Below, in pieces: positions 6,817 through 16,309 of a stretch of DNA of 64,000 nt. The translations under genes and the position numbers were made by a program. Every line of letters starts with the position of its first letter. Within the stretch, counting starts at the first letter, position 1. The notes under the pieces are model-generated. The model saw nothing but the letters and a program-made list of their open reading frames with translations. It did not search any database and was not told the origin of the DNA. The DNA comes from Rhodobacterales bacterium HKCCA1288 (GTDB lineage Bacteria; Pseudomonadota; Alphaproteobacteria; Rhodobacterales; Rhodobacteraceae): assembly GCA_015693905.1 (NCBI GenBank), contig CP065161.1:2401001-2465000 (forward strand), in the 5' to 3' direction.

Positions 6817-8389
6817 CGCGCCAAGGCCAAGCCATTTGCGCGGGGGTCGGTCGCGGCCTCAACCAGGCCGTCCAAATGGGTGACAACCGCGCCCGCATGA
6901 CCAACCAAATCGCTGTAATCGGGTAAGATTTCTGTCTCATGCCCCATATTGGAAAGAGCCGTGATCAAGTCAGGACCAAACCGTGCCTCGAGTTTCAGAG
7001 AGGTCGTTGCATCGCCCCATGTTCGCCCCAACAGCCATCGTGGCGCTGTTGTAATTCCTGACCCAAATAGGCATAGCGCGCAAAAATCGCCGCTTGGGTT
7101 TGTGGCTGTCCTTCGCCGCCCATCGTGCCATAAGCCATGACGCGCCCGTCTTCGAACACGGCCATTGCGGGGTTGAGGGTATGAAATGGCACTTTGCGCG
7201 GCGCGATTTGGTTCGGGCCATCGCCCATGCCAAAGCCTGCGCCACGGTTTTGGAAAAACACGCCCGTGTCGGGGCAGGTCAGGCCTGACCCAAATTCCCA
7301 GTAGACGCTTTGGATGAAGCTCACAGATGTGCCTTCCGCATCGCTGGCCCCCATCCAAATTGTATCACCGTCCTTTGGCTCATAGGGCCATGGCAATGCG
7401 CGCTTGTGGTCAATTTGCCCTGCCAGATCGTCTAGCACCTGATCTTGCAAGAACGTCTCGGGCGGTTGCCGCATGGCGCTGAGGTCACCCAATTCACGAT
7501 TGCGCAGAATAAAGGCCTGCTTCGTGGCTTCGATCAGGGCGTGAATAGGCGCGACCCCTTCTTTCGCCCATGTTTGGATGCGATCATAAATCCCCAAAAT
7601 CATCAGTGATGACATCCCTTGGGTGGGTGGGATCATGTTGTAAAGCATGGCTTTTGATGTCTTGACCGACAGCGGTGTCACCGCACGGGCGCTATAGGCG
7701 GTGAAATCTTCAAGACGCAAAGGGCTGCCTTGGGCCTCAAGAAAGGCCGCGTGGGTTTTGGCCAAATCGCCGTGATAATAATCTGCAATGCCCTTTTGCG
7801 CGATCTGGCGCAGCGTTGCCGCCAAAGCAGGTTGTGTAAACCGCGCACCTGCCACAGGGATTGCACCGCCAAACAGATAGGTATCCGCAAATCCAGGCAC
7901 ATCTTTCAGCCCGTCAATCTTGTCTGTGATGCACTGGGATTGATTATTGCTGACAGGAAAGCCTGCCTCGGCGTGATAGATTGCATGCTCAAGAAGACGC
8001 GACAGGGGCAGGGGGGTGGCGCTTGGGGCGGCTTCGAGCGCGGCGCGCCACCCATCCACCGATCCTGGAACAGTCAACGCGGCCTTGGCGCCGCGGGTGG
8101 GGATTGCATCGGTGAAACCAGCGGCCTCATACCACGCACGGCTTGCCAACGCGGCAGAGTGGCCCCCTGCAAAAATCGCCTGCACAGGGGCATCCTTGCG
8201 TTTGATCAGCCAAAACCCATCGCCGCCGATCCCGTTCATATGCGGATAGGTCACGGCTATTGTTGCGGCCATGGCCACCATCGCTTCAACGGCGCTGCCG
8301 CCCTCGGCGAGAATATCCTGACCTGCCTGTGCGGCCAAATGATGGGGGGCTGTCACGGCGCCCCGAAATCCTTGTGTGGTGTTCAGCAT
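6813..8389 (-). pseudogene. Gamma-glutamyltransferase, interrupted by a frameshift
   Basis: A member of the gamma-glutamyltranspeptidase family (YwrD-like branch), which is made as a proenzyme and cuts itself before a Thr nucleophile. From ATG 8389 the frame reads MLNTTQGFRGAVTAPHHLAA and continues through DTIWMGASDAEGTSVSFIQS, where the Thr lies, to about YLGQELQQ. It then hits a stop at 6995-6997. The expected C-terminal part (APRWLLGRTWGDATTSLK through VGHAGAVVTHLDG) continues in another frame from about 7045 down to 6813. Joined, the product would be about 525 residues, normal for the family. A one-base loss near 7041-7055 explains it, either a recent mutation or a sequencing error. Confidence 0.8.
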
Positions 8390-8559
8390 GGTTTGTCCCT
8401 CGTCACGCGTTGAGCTTTAGCTTATGTCGTGGCTGCCTCGTGACAAGGGGTGGGACGCATTGCGATCATATCCGCGTGAGCTTTGCTATAAAAAATGGCA
8501 GTATGCCTTGTTTGCTGCTGGTTGCGGGGGTAGGCCTAGGATCTTTCTGCACGCTTCCC

Positions 8560-8587
8560 CTTGAATGGGGGATAAAAATTCCCATCT
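8560..8587 (+). promoter_or_regulatory. Sigma-32-type promoter upstream of rpoH
   Basis: CTTGAAT (8560-8566), a 14-base spacer and CCCATCT (8581-8587) resemble the heat-shock consensus CTTGAA / CCCCAT-T. The predicted start lies about 70-80 bases before rpoH. This suggests that rpoH is partly autoregulated. It was found by reading only and has not been scored. Confidence 0.5.
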
Positions 8588-8670
8588 GAGATGAAGTTAA
8601 TCATCGTTACATTCACGGTTTCTTAAAAAAAATCGTGCAAATTAAGACGAAAATCAGGGATCCTATGCTT

Positions 8671-9564
8671 ATGAGCAGCTATGCAAATCTTCCAGCACCT
8701 TCCCCCGAACAGGGGTTGAACCGCTATTTGCAGGAAATTCGCAAATTCCCCCTGCTTGAGCCCGAACAAGAATACATGTTGGCCAAGCGTTGGGCGGAAG
8801 ATCAAGATACCGAAGCCGCCCATCAATTGGTCACATCGCATCTGCGTTTGGCGGCTAAAATTGCGATGGGGTATCGTGGGTATGGCTTGCCGCAGGCCGA
8901 GGTGATCTCTGAGGCCAATGTGGGCCTGATGCAGGCAGTCAAACGTTTTGATCCCGAAAAAGGGTTTCGTCTCGCCACCTATGCGATGTGGTGGATCCGC
9001 GCGGCGATCCAAGAATACATCCTGCGCTCTTGGAGCCTTGTAAAACTTGGTACGACATCAGCACAGAAAAAGCTGTTCTTCAATCTGCGCAAGGCGAAGG
9101 CGCGGATCGGCGTGTTGGAGGAGGGCGATTTGCGCCCCGAGAATGTCGCCAAAATCGCCACAGATTTGGGTGTGACTGAGGATGAAGTGATCTCAATGAA
9201 CCGCCGCCTGTCGGGTGGGGATGCCTCGCTCAATGCGGTGATTGGCAGCGATGGCGAGGGTGCCACGCAATGGCAAGACTGGCTTGAAGATGAGGATGCT
9301 AACCAAGCCGAAGATTACGCCGAGCGGGATGAGTATCAAAGCCGTATGGCCTTGATGCAGCAGGCCATGGAAGTTTTGAATGAGCGCGAGCGTGAGATTC
9401 TCGCGCAGCGCCGCCTGCAAGATGTGCCTGTCACCCTTGAGGAGCTGTCTGGAAAATACAATGTCAGCCGCGAACGCGTGCGCCAGATCGAGGTGCGTGC
9501 CTTTGAAAAGCTGCAAAAGAAAATGCGTGAACTGGCCGTTGAAGGCGGGATCATTCCCGCCTAA
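8671..9564 (+). CDS. rpoH: RNA polymerase sigma factor RpoH (sigma-32)
   Basis: Heat-shock sigma factor of the RpoH1 type. The 297-residue product shows region 2 (EANVGLMQAVKRFDPEKGFRL then TYAMWWIRAAIQEYILRSW), the RpoH box around QKKLFFNLRKAK, and a region 4.2 helix-turn-helix (LEELSGKYNVSRERVRQIEV). I choose ATG 8671 (MSSYANLPAPSPEQGLNRYL) by resemblance to relatives. ATG 8665 is equally possible; AGGGA at 8656-8660 serves either. A CTTGAAT/CCCATCT promoter lies upstream. The end of the gene forms a GGCGGGA/TCCCGCC hairpin (9544-9561) at the convergent junction with the LysR gene, without a clear T-run. Confidence 0.95.
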   Translation: MSSYANLPAPSPEQGLNRYLQEIRKFPLLEPEQEYMLAKRWAEDQDTEAAHQLVTSHLRLAAKIAMGYRGYGLPQAEVISEANVGLMQAVKRFDPEKGFRLATYAMWWIRAAIQEYILRSWSLVKLGTTSAQKKLFFNLRKAKARIGVLEEGDLRPENVAKIATDLGVTEDEVISMNRRLSGGDASLNAVIGSDGEGATQWQDWLEDEDANQAEDYAERDEYQSRMALMQQAMEVLNEREREILAQRRLQDVPVTLEELSGKYNVSRERVRQIEVRAFEKLQKKMRELAVEGGIIPA

Positions 9565-9571
9565 CCTGCGT

Positions 9572-10429
9572 TCAGGCGGGTTCTGCGTTCAGGGCTGTGA
9601 TGAGGGGGGTAAAGGCCTCTTCAAGTCGCTGTTGAAGATGCCAGTAAAACGCTTTTTCGGCCCGCGCTCTGCCGCTGCCTATTTGCACCAAACTACCCGT
9701 TTCAAGGGGGCCTTTGAGCATGTCATGCGGGGCCGCGACCCAGCCAAGCCCCGATTGTGCGCCAATCACGCAATCCCCAAGCGATGGCATGATCCGCGCA
9801 GGGCCAAACGCGTCATGCTTATTGCCAAAATGTGCCTTGGCCCAAATATCGGGCAGAGAGGATTTTGGCGCGGTGACCAGACGCGGGGCCTTTAGGATGG
9901 CAGCCTCTGGATAATTGCGCACCATTGCAGGGCTTGCGCAGGCGACAATTTCCATCGGGGGCAAACTATAGCTTGCCACACCCGAAATCGACAAAGGGCG
10001 GCTTGTGATCCCTGCATTCACCTCGCCGCGCCGTAATAAGTCCAACACATCGTCAGAATTGCGCTGCACGATTTCAAAATTTTGCATTTGCGCGCGTCCC
10101 AAAGCCCGCAGGAGCAGGCCATTAATCGCCTCGCTTGGGGCAGCGATGCGGAAATGCGCGCTGATATTGGGCGCAAGCAGGCCTAAATCTTTGATCAGCT
10201 GAGCTTCCATAAGGGTAACATCGTCAATGTGGCGCAGCATCCTTTGGCCCGCTTCGGTTGGGCGGGCCGGGCGGGTGCGTTGCACCAAATTGCACCCAAG
10301 CCGTTCCTCCAATGCTTTGACGCGCTGCGACACAGCCGATTGCGTGACGCCCAAGATTTGCGCGGCCGCGTCAAAAGACCCAGTCCGCAAGACAGCAGCA
10401 AAAGCCGCAAGCGCAGCATAATCCAACAT
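9572..10429 (-). CDS. LysR-family regulator, ArgP-like
   Basis: A 285-residue LysR-type transcription factor of the ArgP (IciA) branch. The N-terminal winged helix (MLDYAALAAFAAVLRTGSFD, then ILGVTQSAVSQRVKALEERLG) is followed by a substrate-binding domain with the ArgP-like stretch RRGEVNAGITSRPL. ArgP proteins sense basic amino acids and activate an amino-acid exporter gene. Here the divergent neighbour is an EamA-type DMT transporter rather than LysE/ArgO, so it may be the target. The 124-bp intergenic region is AT-rich and contains ATTATT and AATAAT in inverted arrangement (10452-10476), a possible operator. Confidence 0.85.
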   Translation of the reverse strand: MLDYAALAAFAAVLRTGSFDAAAQILGVTQSAVSQRVKALEERLGCNLVQRTRPARPTEAGQRMLRHIDDVTLMEAQLIKDLGLLAPNISAHFRIAAPSEAINGLLLRALGRAQMQNFEIVQRNSDDVLDLLRRGEVNAGITSRPLSISGVASYSLPPMEIVACASPAMVRNYPEAAILKAPRLVTAPKSSLPDIWAKAHFGNKHDAFGPARIMPSLGDCVIGAQSGLGWVAAPHDMLKGPLETGSLVQIGSGRARAEKAFYWHLQQRLEEAFTPLITALNAEPA

Positions 10430-10553
10430 GGCAAACCTGCATTTGTATAGAATTATTAGGCATAATTATAAATAATGCGAAGGTAAATCAAGACTTTCAT
10501 CGCGTGACGCCCGCGGGATTTTGCGGCTTGTGGTTTTTTGAGATTGGCGCATC

Positions 10554-11483
10554 ATGCGCGCTATGACGACCACCCCACGCCTCAAAAAAGAAACAGCCAC
10601 GCGCCCCGTGATTGGGATGGCGTGGATGTTGTTGACGGGCCTCTGTTTCGTTCTGGTGACGGCCTTGGTCAAACATGTTGGCAGTGATGTCCCGCCCGCA
10701 CAATCCGCCTTTTTGCGCTATATTTTAGGCTTGGGTTTCTTGATCCCGATGATCCGCCCCATTTTGCGCGCGCGCCTGACGCGGGGGGATCTGGCGCTGT
10801 TTTCTTTGCGGGGCGCGTTGCACAGTTTGGGCGTGATTTGTTGGTTCTATGCGATGACGCAAATCCCAATCGCTGAAGTGACCGCGATGAACTATCTGAA
10901 CCCTGTTTATGTCACTGTTATGGCAGTGCTTTTCTTGGGCGAGCGTATGGCGCTGCGCCGCGCACTTGCGGTGCTTTTGGCCTTTGTCGGGGCGCTTGTA
11001 ATCTTGCGCCCGGGCTTTCGCGAATTATCGATGGGGCATTTCGCGATGATTTTCACGGCCCTGTTTTTCGCAGGCGGCTATTTGGTCGCCAAGATCATGG
11101 CAGATCGGGTTGATGCAGCAGTGGTGGTTGGGATGCTGTCGGTCACAGTGACCATCGGCCTTGCCCCCTTTGCTTTTGCGGTTTGGATCACACCCACATG
11201 GGAACAGATTTTTTGGCTGTTCCTTGTGGCCTGTTTTGCCACGGCGGGACATTACACCATGACCTTGGCCTTTGCAGCTGCACCTTTGACCGTCACGCAG
11301 CCTGTGACCTTCCTTCAACTTGTGTGGGCGACCACGATGGGGGCTGTCGTGTTTGGCGAGGCGGTTGACCCCTATGTGATTTTCGGTGGGGCGATTATCA
11401 TTGGCTCGATTTCCTTTATCACATGGCGCGAAGCGGTCTTGAATCGCCGTCAAATCACGCCAGCGGTGCCGCAAACAAAGTAG
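10554..11483 (+). CDS. DMT-family transporter (EamA domains)
   Basis: A 309-residue inner-membrane protein with about ten helices in two EamA repeats. The first repeat covers roughly residues 18-150 and includes AEVTAMNYLNPVYVTVMAV; the second covers about 160-295 and ends IFGGAIIIGSISFITWREA. DMT proteins of this size usually export amino acids or other small metabolites. Divergence from an ArgP-like regulator suggests amino-acid or related export, which is inference. The start may be ATG 10554 or 10563; neither has a strong ribosome binding site. Confidence 0.85.
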   Translation: MRAMTTTPRLKKETATRPVIGMAWMLLTGLCFVLVTALVKHVGSDVPPAQSAFLRYILGLGFLIPMIRPILRARLTRGDLALFSLRGALHSLGVICWFYAMTQIPIAEVTAMNYLNPVYVTVMAVLFLGERMALRRALAVLLAFVGALVILRPGFRELSMGHFAMIFTALFFAGGYLVAKIMADRVDAAVVVGMLSVTVTIGLAPFAFAVWITPTWEQIFWLFLVACFATAGHYTMTLAFAAAPLTVTQPVTFLQLVWATTMGAVVFGEAVDPYVIFGGAIIIGSISFITWREAVLNRRQITPAVPQTK

Positions 11484-11632
11484 GTGAATTTTGGATTGCC
11501 TGTTTCTTGGGCATCGCGCTTGTTTTTTGCACAAGCGCGCACCAGCCTGCCACGCTGCAATGCAGAAAGGTCGGCCATTTCATTGTTCCTTTACGTTGAT
11601 TTGCTTCAGTCAAACCAAAGGAGTTGCGGTGA

Positions 11633-12340
11633 ATGTCTGACTGGTTGCAGGGCTATGATGCGGTGATTTTTGGCGGGCTTGGCACATTGGCCGATTGTGC
11701 AGAGCTTGACCTTGCCGCGTGGAACGCGGCCTTTCGGATCCATGGGTTAGATTGGTTCTGGTCATGGGAAACATATGCATCCCTGACCCATGAGGTGGGG
11801 CATCGTCATTTGGCGGCGGCCTATGCGGCGCTGCATGGTGAAGATCATCGTGCTGATGCACTTGATGCGACCCACCAGAAAATCTTTGCAGCGAAACTGG
11901 CTCAGAACATTCATTTGCGTTCGGGTGTGCGCGATGTGCTGCGCGCTGCGGCCCATGGGGGGCGGGGTCTTGGCTTTGTCTCGCGCTCGGATTTGATGCC
12001 TGTGCGCGCGCTTTTGGGGGCAACGGCCCGTGCCCGCGAAGGAATTTCCTTTGACGCTGTGATCCTGCGCGGCGATGTCACCCGCCACGCCCCTCATCCT
12101 GAGGCCATGCAAAGCTGCATCAGGGCGCTAGAGGTTCCAGCAGACAAGGTTTTGGCAATCGTTGATCGCGGTGCCGCGGCCTATGCCGCACAAGATGCGG
12201 GGTGTCATGTGGTGGGTTTTCCCAGCCGTTTGGCAGAAGAGGGCGAATTTCCTGCTGACCTGCCCTTGCTGCATATTTTGGATATTACAAAATTGGTTAG
12301 ACCCGGCGCTGACGGGCAGGGCCAACACGCCGCTGAATAA
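11633..12340 (+). CDS. HAD-like protein with degenerate catalytic motif
   Basis: A 235-residue protein with the fold layout of CbbY/PGMB-type HAD phosphatases: a helical cap after residue 20, motif II near GLGFVSRSD and a motif IV-like segment VLAIVDRGAAAYAAQDAG. Motif I, normally DxDGT, reads VIFGGLGTLAD, so both catalytic aspartates are missing. This form appears to recur in related Rhodobacterales proteins, which suggests a conserved non-phosphatase role rather than decay. AAGGAG precedes ATG 11633. It ends in front of a strong bidirectional terminator. Confidence 0.75.
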   Translation: MSDWLQGYDAVIFGGLGTLADCAELDLAAWNAAFRIHGLDWFWSWETYASLTHEVGHRHLAAAYAALHGEDHRADALDATHQKIFAAKLAQNIHLRSGVRDVLRAAAHGGRGLGFVSRSDLMPVRALLGATARAREGISFDAVILRGDVTRHAPHPEAMQSCIRALEVPADKVLAIVDRGAAAYAAQDAGCHVVGFPSRLAEEGEFPADLPLLHILDITKLVRPGADGQGQHAAE

Positions 12341-12345
12341 GGTGC

Positions 12346-12377
12346 AAAAAAGGCTGGCCACATGGCCAGCCTTTTTT
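12346..12377. terminator. Bidirectional intrinsic terminator
   Basis: GGCTGGCCA (12352-12360) pairs perfectly with TGGCCAGCC (12363-12371). Six A precede it and six T follow, so it can stop transcription from both the HAD gene on the plus strand and yebC on the minus strand. Confidence 0.92.
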
Positions 12378-12400
12378 AATTCTCATGCGGGCAGATCAGA

Positions 12401-13141
12401 TCACAGTTGATCCATGATCTCGTCAGGAATTTCAAAATTCGCTGTGACGGTTTGCACATCGTCATCATCTTCAAGCGCATCAATCAGCTTCATCAGCTTC
12501 TGCGCCCCGTCAAGATCAAGCGGTGTTGTCGTCTGGGGACGCCAGACCAATTTGGTGCTTTCCGATTCCCCCAATTGATCCTCAAGGGCGGTCGAAACAT
12601 CCGACAGGTCGGTGTCGGCGCACCAGATGATATGACCATCTTCGCTGCTTTCGACATCCTCGGCCCCGGCCTCAATTGCGGCCATCATGACGCTATCTGC
12701 ATCCCCTGCTGAGGCGGGATAGCTGACCTGACCTTTGCGGTCGAACATAAAGGAAACCGACCCTGTTTCGCCCAAATTCCCGCCATTCTTGCTAAAGGTC
12801 GAACGCACATTTGATGCGGTGCGATTGCGGTTGTCTGTCATGGCTTCCACGATGACCGCAACGCCATTGGGGCCATAGCCTTCGTAACGGATTTCTTCGT
12901 AATTCTCCGCATCGCCGCCTTGCGATTTCTTGATCGCGCGCTCAATCACGTCTTTCGGCACTGAGCTTGACTTCGCTTCTTTCACGGCAAGGCGCAAACG
13001 TGGGTTTTTATCAGGATCGGGGTCGCCCATCTTCGCGGCAACGGTGATTTCCTTTGCCAGCTTAGAAAACAGCTTAGAGCGCAGCTTGTCCTGCCGCCCT
13101 TTGCGATGCTGAATATTCGCCCATTTTGAATGGCCTGCCAT
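12401..13141 (-). CDS. yebC: YebC/PmpR family regulator or translation factor
   Basis: A 246-residue YebC protein beginning [19 protein letters not shown], the family signature, with [17 protein letters not shown] in the middle and an acidic C-terminal third. YebC proteins were described as transcription regulators; recent work also ties them to relief of ribosome stalling on proline-rich stretches. Length is normal. It ends 24 bp from the shared terminator with the convergent HAD gene. Confidence 0.95.
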   Translation of the reverse strand: MAGHSKWANIQHRKGRQDKLRSKLFSKLAKEITVAAKMGDPDPDKNPRLRLAVKEAKSSSVPKDVIERAIKKSQGGDAENYEEIRYEGYGPNGVAVIVEAMTDNRNRTASNVRSTFSKNGGNLGETGSVSFMFDRKGQVSYPASAGDADSVMMAAIEAGAEDVESSEDGHIIWCADTDLSDVSTALEDQLGESESTKLVWRPQTTTPLDLDGAQKLMKLIDALEDDDDVQTVTANFEIPDEIMDQL

Positions 13142-13221
13142 GGCATGCGTCCTTGTGTTTGAAACTCGCGCGGGGTTTTAGCCCTGCGGCCCAGATTGCG
13201 CAAGCGCGGCTTTCGGGATGA

Positions 13222-13608
13222 TCAGCGAATGGGAGCCACGGGGCGGGGTGATACAAATTCGTAGGTCTGGCCCCGCGCATCTGTGATGGTCACGCTTGCC
13301 ACTGGGGGAAGCTCTGCTTCGGGTGCCACCGATTTGACCACCAATTCGACCACGCGGCGCAAGATATTGCTGCGCGGGTCAATCTCAACCACATAGCCAA
13401 AGCCATCAGGGCAGCCCTCAAGCGCCCCTTGCCACAGCGTCACATCCGCTTCGGGCGCGGTTGCGGTGCAGGTTGTTCCATCACTCATTCGCACTTCTAA
13501 GTCACCACGCGACAGGCGGATGTCCGTAGGGTTTGGGTTCGCTTGGGAAAGCGCGCAAGCACAAAGCGCAAAAACCAAAGGCACAAGTGCAAAATTGCGT
13601 GTCATCAA
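13222..13608 (-). CDS. Small putative lipoprotein of unknown function
   Basis: A 128-residue secreted protein with an N-terminal signal (MMTRNFALVPLVFALCAC) ending in a lipobox-like LCAC, so Cys18 may be lipidated. The Cys at -2 is unusual. The mature part has two Cys (in TTCTATAPE and LEGCPDGFGY) that could form a disulfide. The start may be ATG 13608 or 13605. It lies 12 bp downstream of the SLC13 transporter gene, so it is probably cotranscribed. I do not recognise the family. Confidence 0.7.
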   Translation of the reverse strand: MMTRNFALVPLVFALCACALSQANPNPTDIRLSRGDLEVRMSDGTTCTATAPEADVTLWQGALEGCPDGFGYVVEIDPRSNILRRVVELVVKSVAPEAELPPVASVTITDARGQTYEFVSPRPVAPIR

Positions 13609-13620
13609 GAACCATCCTTT

Positions 13621-15402
13621 TCACAGTGGCCAAAGCAGAGGAATGGTCAAACAGACCACGACACCTAAGGATATATTCAAAGGGATACCCACTTTGAGAT
13701 AGTCGGTAAAGCGATAGCCCCCAGGCCCGTAAACAAGCATATTGGTCTGGTATCCAATCGGCGTCGCAAAACAGGCAGAGGCTGCAATCATCACCGCCAC
13801 GACCAAGGGGCGCGGATCCACCCCCATCGTTTGCCCAAGCGCGATGGCAATCGGGGCCATAATCACGGCGATTGCGTTATTGGACACCAGTTCCGTCAGA
13901 AGTGTTGTGATGAAGTAGATTGTCCAAATCAGAACCACGGGCGGCACATTTTCAAGCCAAGGGGCAAGACTGCCAACCAAAAGCTCGATGGCGCCCGTGT
14001 GTTCAAGCGCTGCGCCAACAGCCAGCATGGCGAAAATCAAAGCCAAAAGCCGTCCTTCGACAAAAGAGAACGCTTCCTCGGCGTCAATGCAGCGCGCAAT
14101 CAGAACCACGGCCATGGCTAAGACGGCCAAGGGCAAAATAGGGGCCAAATTCAGCGCGGCCAAAACCACGATGCCTGCCATAGCCAACAGCGCGATTGGG
14201 GCTTTCTCGCGGCGATAGGGGCGTTCGGATGGGGTTGAGACATCGACCATGTCCATGTCAGCTGCAAGGCGTTGGATGTCGGCGGGATCGCCCTCCAACA
14301 ACAGGGTATCGCCCACTTGCACAACCAAGTCATCTAATTGCCGACCGATATTTTGGTTCCGCCGATGCGCTGCCAATGGATAAACGCCATAGCGCCGCCG
14401 CAGGCGCATAGACCCGAGGGATCGGCCCACCATGCGGCACCCAGGTGTAATCAGAACCTCAACAGTGGTGGTTTCCACCGAAGACAGCTTATCAATCGTG
14501 CGCAGGTCTTTTGAGCTTTGCATCCCCAACAGCTCGGCCATCTCGGTGCGCAAAACCACGCGATCGCCCAACTGTAACGTGACCCCGTCCATGTTGCGCC
14601 GCAGCGAGGCATCCCCGCGCAAAACGTCAATCAAACGCACCCCGTCTCGGGTAAACAGCTCGACCTCGGTGACATTTTGCCCGATCAGCGCACTGTCTTC
14701 TGGAATGGCCACTTCGGTAAAGAATTTCATTTTGGCCCGATTGCCACCCAAAAGCGTGGCCATAGAGGCGCGATCAGGCAACAGATGCCGCCCGATTAAG
14801 GCAAGGTAAATCATGCCCCATGCGACCACGACAAGGCCAAGCGGGGTTACCTCAAAAATCGTGAAAGGCTCTAATCCCTGACTGCGCGCCACCCCATCGA
14901 CCAAAAGATTGGTTGATGTGCCGATCAATGTCAGCGTGCCCCCCATGATTGCGGCATAGGACAGCGGGATCAAAAGTTTAGACGCAGATTGTTTGAGGAT
15001 TTTCGCGACCTGCACGAAAATCGGGATCATGATGACCACAATGGGCGTGTTGTTGATAAAGGCCGAGGCCAAAGCCGCAAAACCAAGCAAAAGCGTCACC
15101 GCCAATTTCGGATGCGTTTTGGCCGTGGTTTCCGCCAAACGCGTCACCCGATCAAGCGACCCTGTTCGCACCAAAGCCCCCATGACAATAAACATGGCCG
15201 CAATTGTCCATGGTGCGGGGTTCGACAAAACCGCCAAGCCATCACTATAGGGCAAAAGACCCGTGACCAGGAGCAGGCCAACGACACCAATGGCCACCAC
15301 CTCGGTCGGGTAGGTCTCGCGCAGGAATAGGATGAACATCCCAACCAAAATGATCAGGGTTGTAATCGCCTCACCCGTTGGTGTCAGTCCCAAGTCTAGC
15401 AT
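13621..15402 (-). CDS. SLC13/DASS-type permease with two TrkA-C domains
   Basis: A 593-residue inner-membrane transporter. Helices in the first 200 residues include the re-entrant-type segment ASAFINNTPIVVIMIPIFVQ. Two cytosolic TrkA_C (RCK_C) domains follow at about residues 205-385, then a second bundle with ELVSNNAIAVIMAPIAIALG. This order, CitT-like half, TrkA-C pair, CitT-like half, is typical of the SLC13 family permeases of bacteria. Substrates range over sulfate, dicarboxylates and other anions and cannot be assigned here. The start is ATG 15402; a GTG at 15408 would add two residues. Confidence 0.9.
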   Translation of the reverse strand: MLDLGLTPTGEAITTLIILVGMFILFLRETYPTEVVAIGVVGLLLVTGLLPYSDGLAVLSNPAPWTIAAMFIVMGALVRTGSLDRVTRLAETTAKTHPKLAVTLLLGFAALASAFINNTPIVVIMIPIFVQVAKILKQSASKLLIPLSYAAIMGGTLTLIGTSTNLLVDGVARSQGLEPFTIFEVTPLGLVVVAWGMIYLALIGRHLLPDRASMATLLGGNRAKMKFFTEVAIPEDSALIGQNVTEVELFTRDGVRLIDVLRGDASLRRNMDGVTLQLGDRVVLRTEMAELLGMQSSKDLRTIDKLSSVETTTVEVLITPGCRMVGRSLGSMRLRRRYGVYPLAAHRRNQNIGRQLDDLVVQVGDTLLLEGDPADIQRLAADMDMVDVSTPSERPYRREKAPIALLAMAGIVVLAALNLAPILPLAVLAMAVVLIARCIDAEEAFSFVEGRLLALIFAMLAVGAALEHTGAIELLVGSLAPWLENVPPVVLIWTIYFITTLLTELVSNNAIAVIMAPIAIALGQTMGVDPRPLVVAVMIAASACFATPIGYQTNMLVYGPGGYRFTDYLKVGIPLNISLGVVVCLTIPLLWPL

Positions 15403-15486
15403 TGGCACCCTCGCTTGTGCGGGCCAAGGTCAGCCCGCCCACAGCCCCATCTTCCCCATCTGATCAGGAGAGCGCAAGCACCCTAT

Positions 15487-16299
15487 TCACGCAGTTGCCT
15501 GAGACAGCTTGCCGCCGACCCGCACCGCGCGCGCGACAGTGGCGCGGCCTGTGCGGTCATCGGTTTCAATGTATACCCCTGATAAGGTCGCCTCACCGAG
15601 GGCAGGGCTGAAACGCTCTTTTGGGATGTGGGTCAGGAAACGGCGCAGCGGCTCGGCCTTATCCATCCCGATCACGCTGTCATAATCGCCGCACATCCCC
15701 GCATCTGTTTGATAGGCGGTGCCATTTGACAGGATCATCGTGTCTGCGGTCGGCACATGGGTGTGGGTGCCCACAACAAGGCTCGCGCGGCCATTGCAGT
15801 AATGGCCCATGGCCATTTTCTCGGATGTCGCTTCAGCGTGGAAATCCACGATGACCGCTTGCACCATGCCGCCCAAAGGATGCGACTTTAGGATCGGATC
15901 AAGGGCTGAGAAGGGATCATCATAAGGGTGTTTCATGAACACCTGACCCAAGGCCTGCGCAACCAATACTTTGCGCCCACCGGGGGCTGTGAAAATACGC
16001 GCGCCCTGTCCAGGTGCCGCTTTCGAGATATTCAGGGGCCGTATCACGCGCGGCTCATTTTCGATAAAGCCAAACATATCTTTTTGATCAAACGCATGAT
16101 CGCCCAAAGTTATGCAATCAGCCCCAGCCGCCAGAATATCTTTCGCATGCCCACCCGACAGTCCCATGCCCGAAGTGGCGTTCTCGCCATTCACAACAAC
16201 GAAATCAAGTTTCCAGTCTTCGCGCAGACGCGGCAGATGGGTGGTGATGGCGGCGCGCCCCGCGCGGCCCATCACATCTCCTAAGAAAAGGCATTTCAT
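15487..16299 (-). CDS. TIGR00282 (YmdB-like) metallophosphoesterase
   Basis: A 270-residue phosphodiesterase of the YmdB family, which uses a two-metal site and acts on cyclic mononucleotides in tested members. It begins MKCLFLGDVMGRAGRAAI and carries NGENATSGMGLSG, LGDHAFDQKD and VGTHTHVPTADTMIL, which supply the metal-binding Asp, Glu, Asn and His residues. I choose ATG 16299 by family fit; a longer in-frame extension upstream is not conserved in character. It begins 10 bp after the stop of the upstream 5-formyl-THF cyclo-ligase gene, so the two are likely one transcript. Confidence 0.9.
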   Translation of the reverse strand: MKCLFLGDVMGRAGRAAITTHLPRLREDWKLDFVVVNGENATSGMGLSGGHAKDILAAGADCITLGDHAFDQKDMFGFIENEPRVIRPLNISKAAPGQGARIFTAPGGRKVLVAQALGQVFMKHPYDDPFSALDPILKSHPLGGMVQAVIVDFHAEATSEKMAMGHYCNGRASLVVGTHTHVPTADTMILSNGTAYQTDAGMCGDYDSVIGMDKAEPLRRFLTHIPKERFSPALGEATLSGVYIETDDRTGRATVARAVRVGGKLSQATA

Positions 16300-16309
16300 G
16301 GGGAAACCC

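Noticed and set aside
9544-9580. Terminator between rpoH and the ArgP-like gene
   Set aside because: Repeated GGCGGG blocks can form a hairpin, but no T-run follows on either strand, so I noted it only under rpoH.
10452-10476. ArgP operator (ATTATT/AATAAT)
   Set aside because: Such AT-rich half-sites are expected by chance in this intergenic DNA; kept only as a remark under the regulator.
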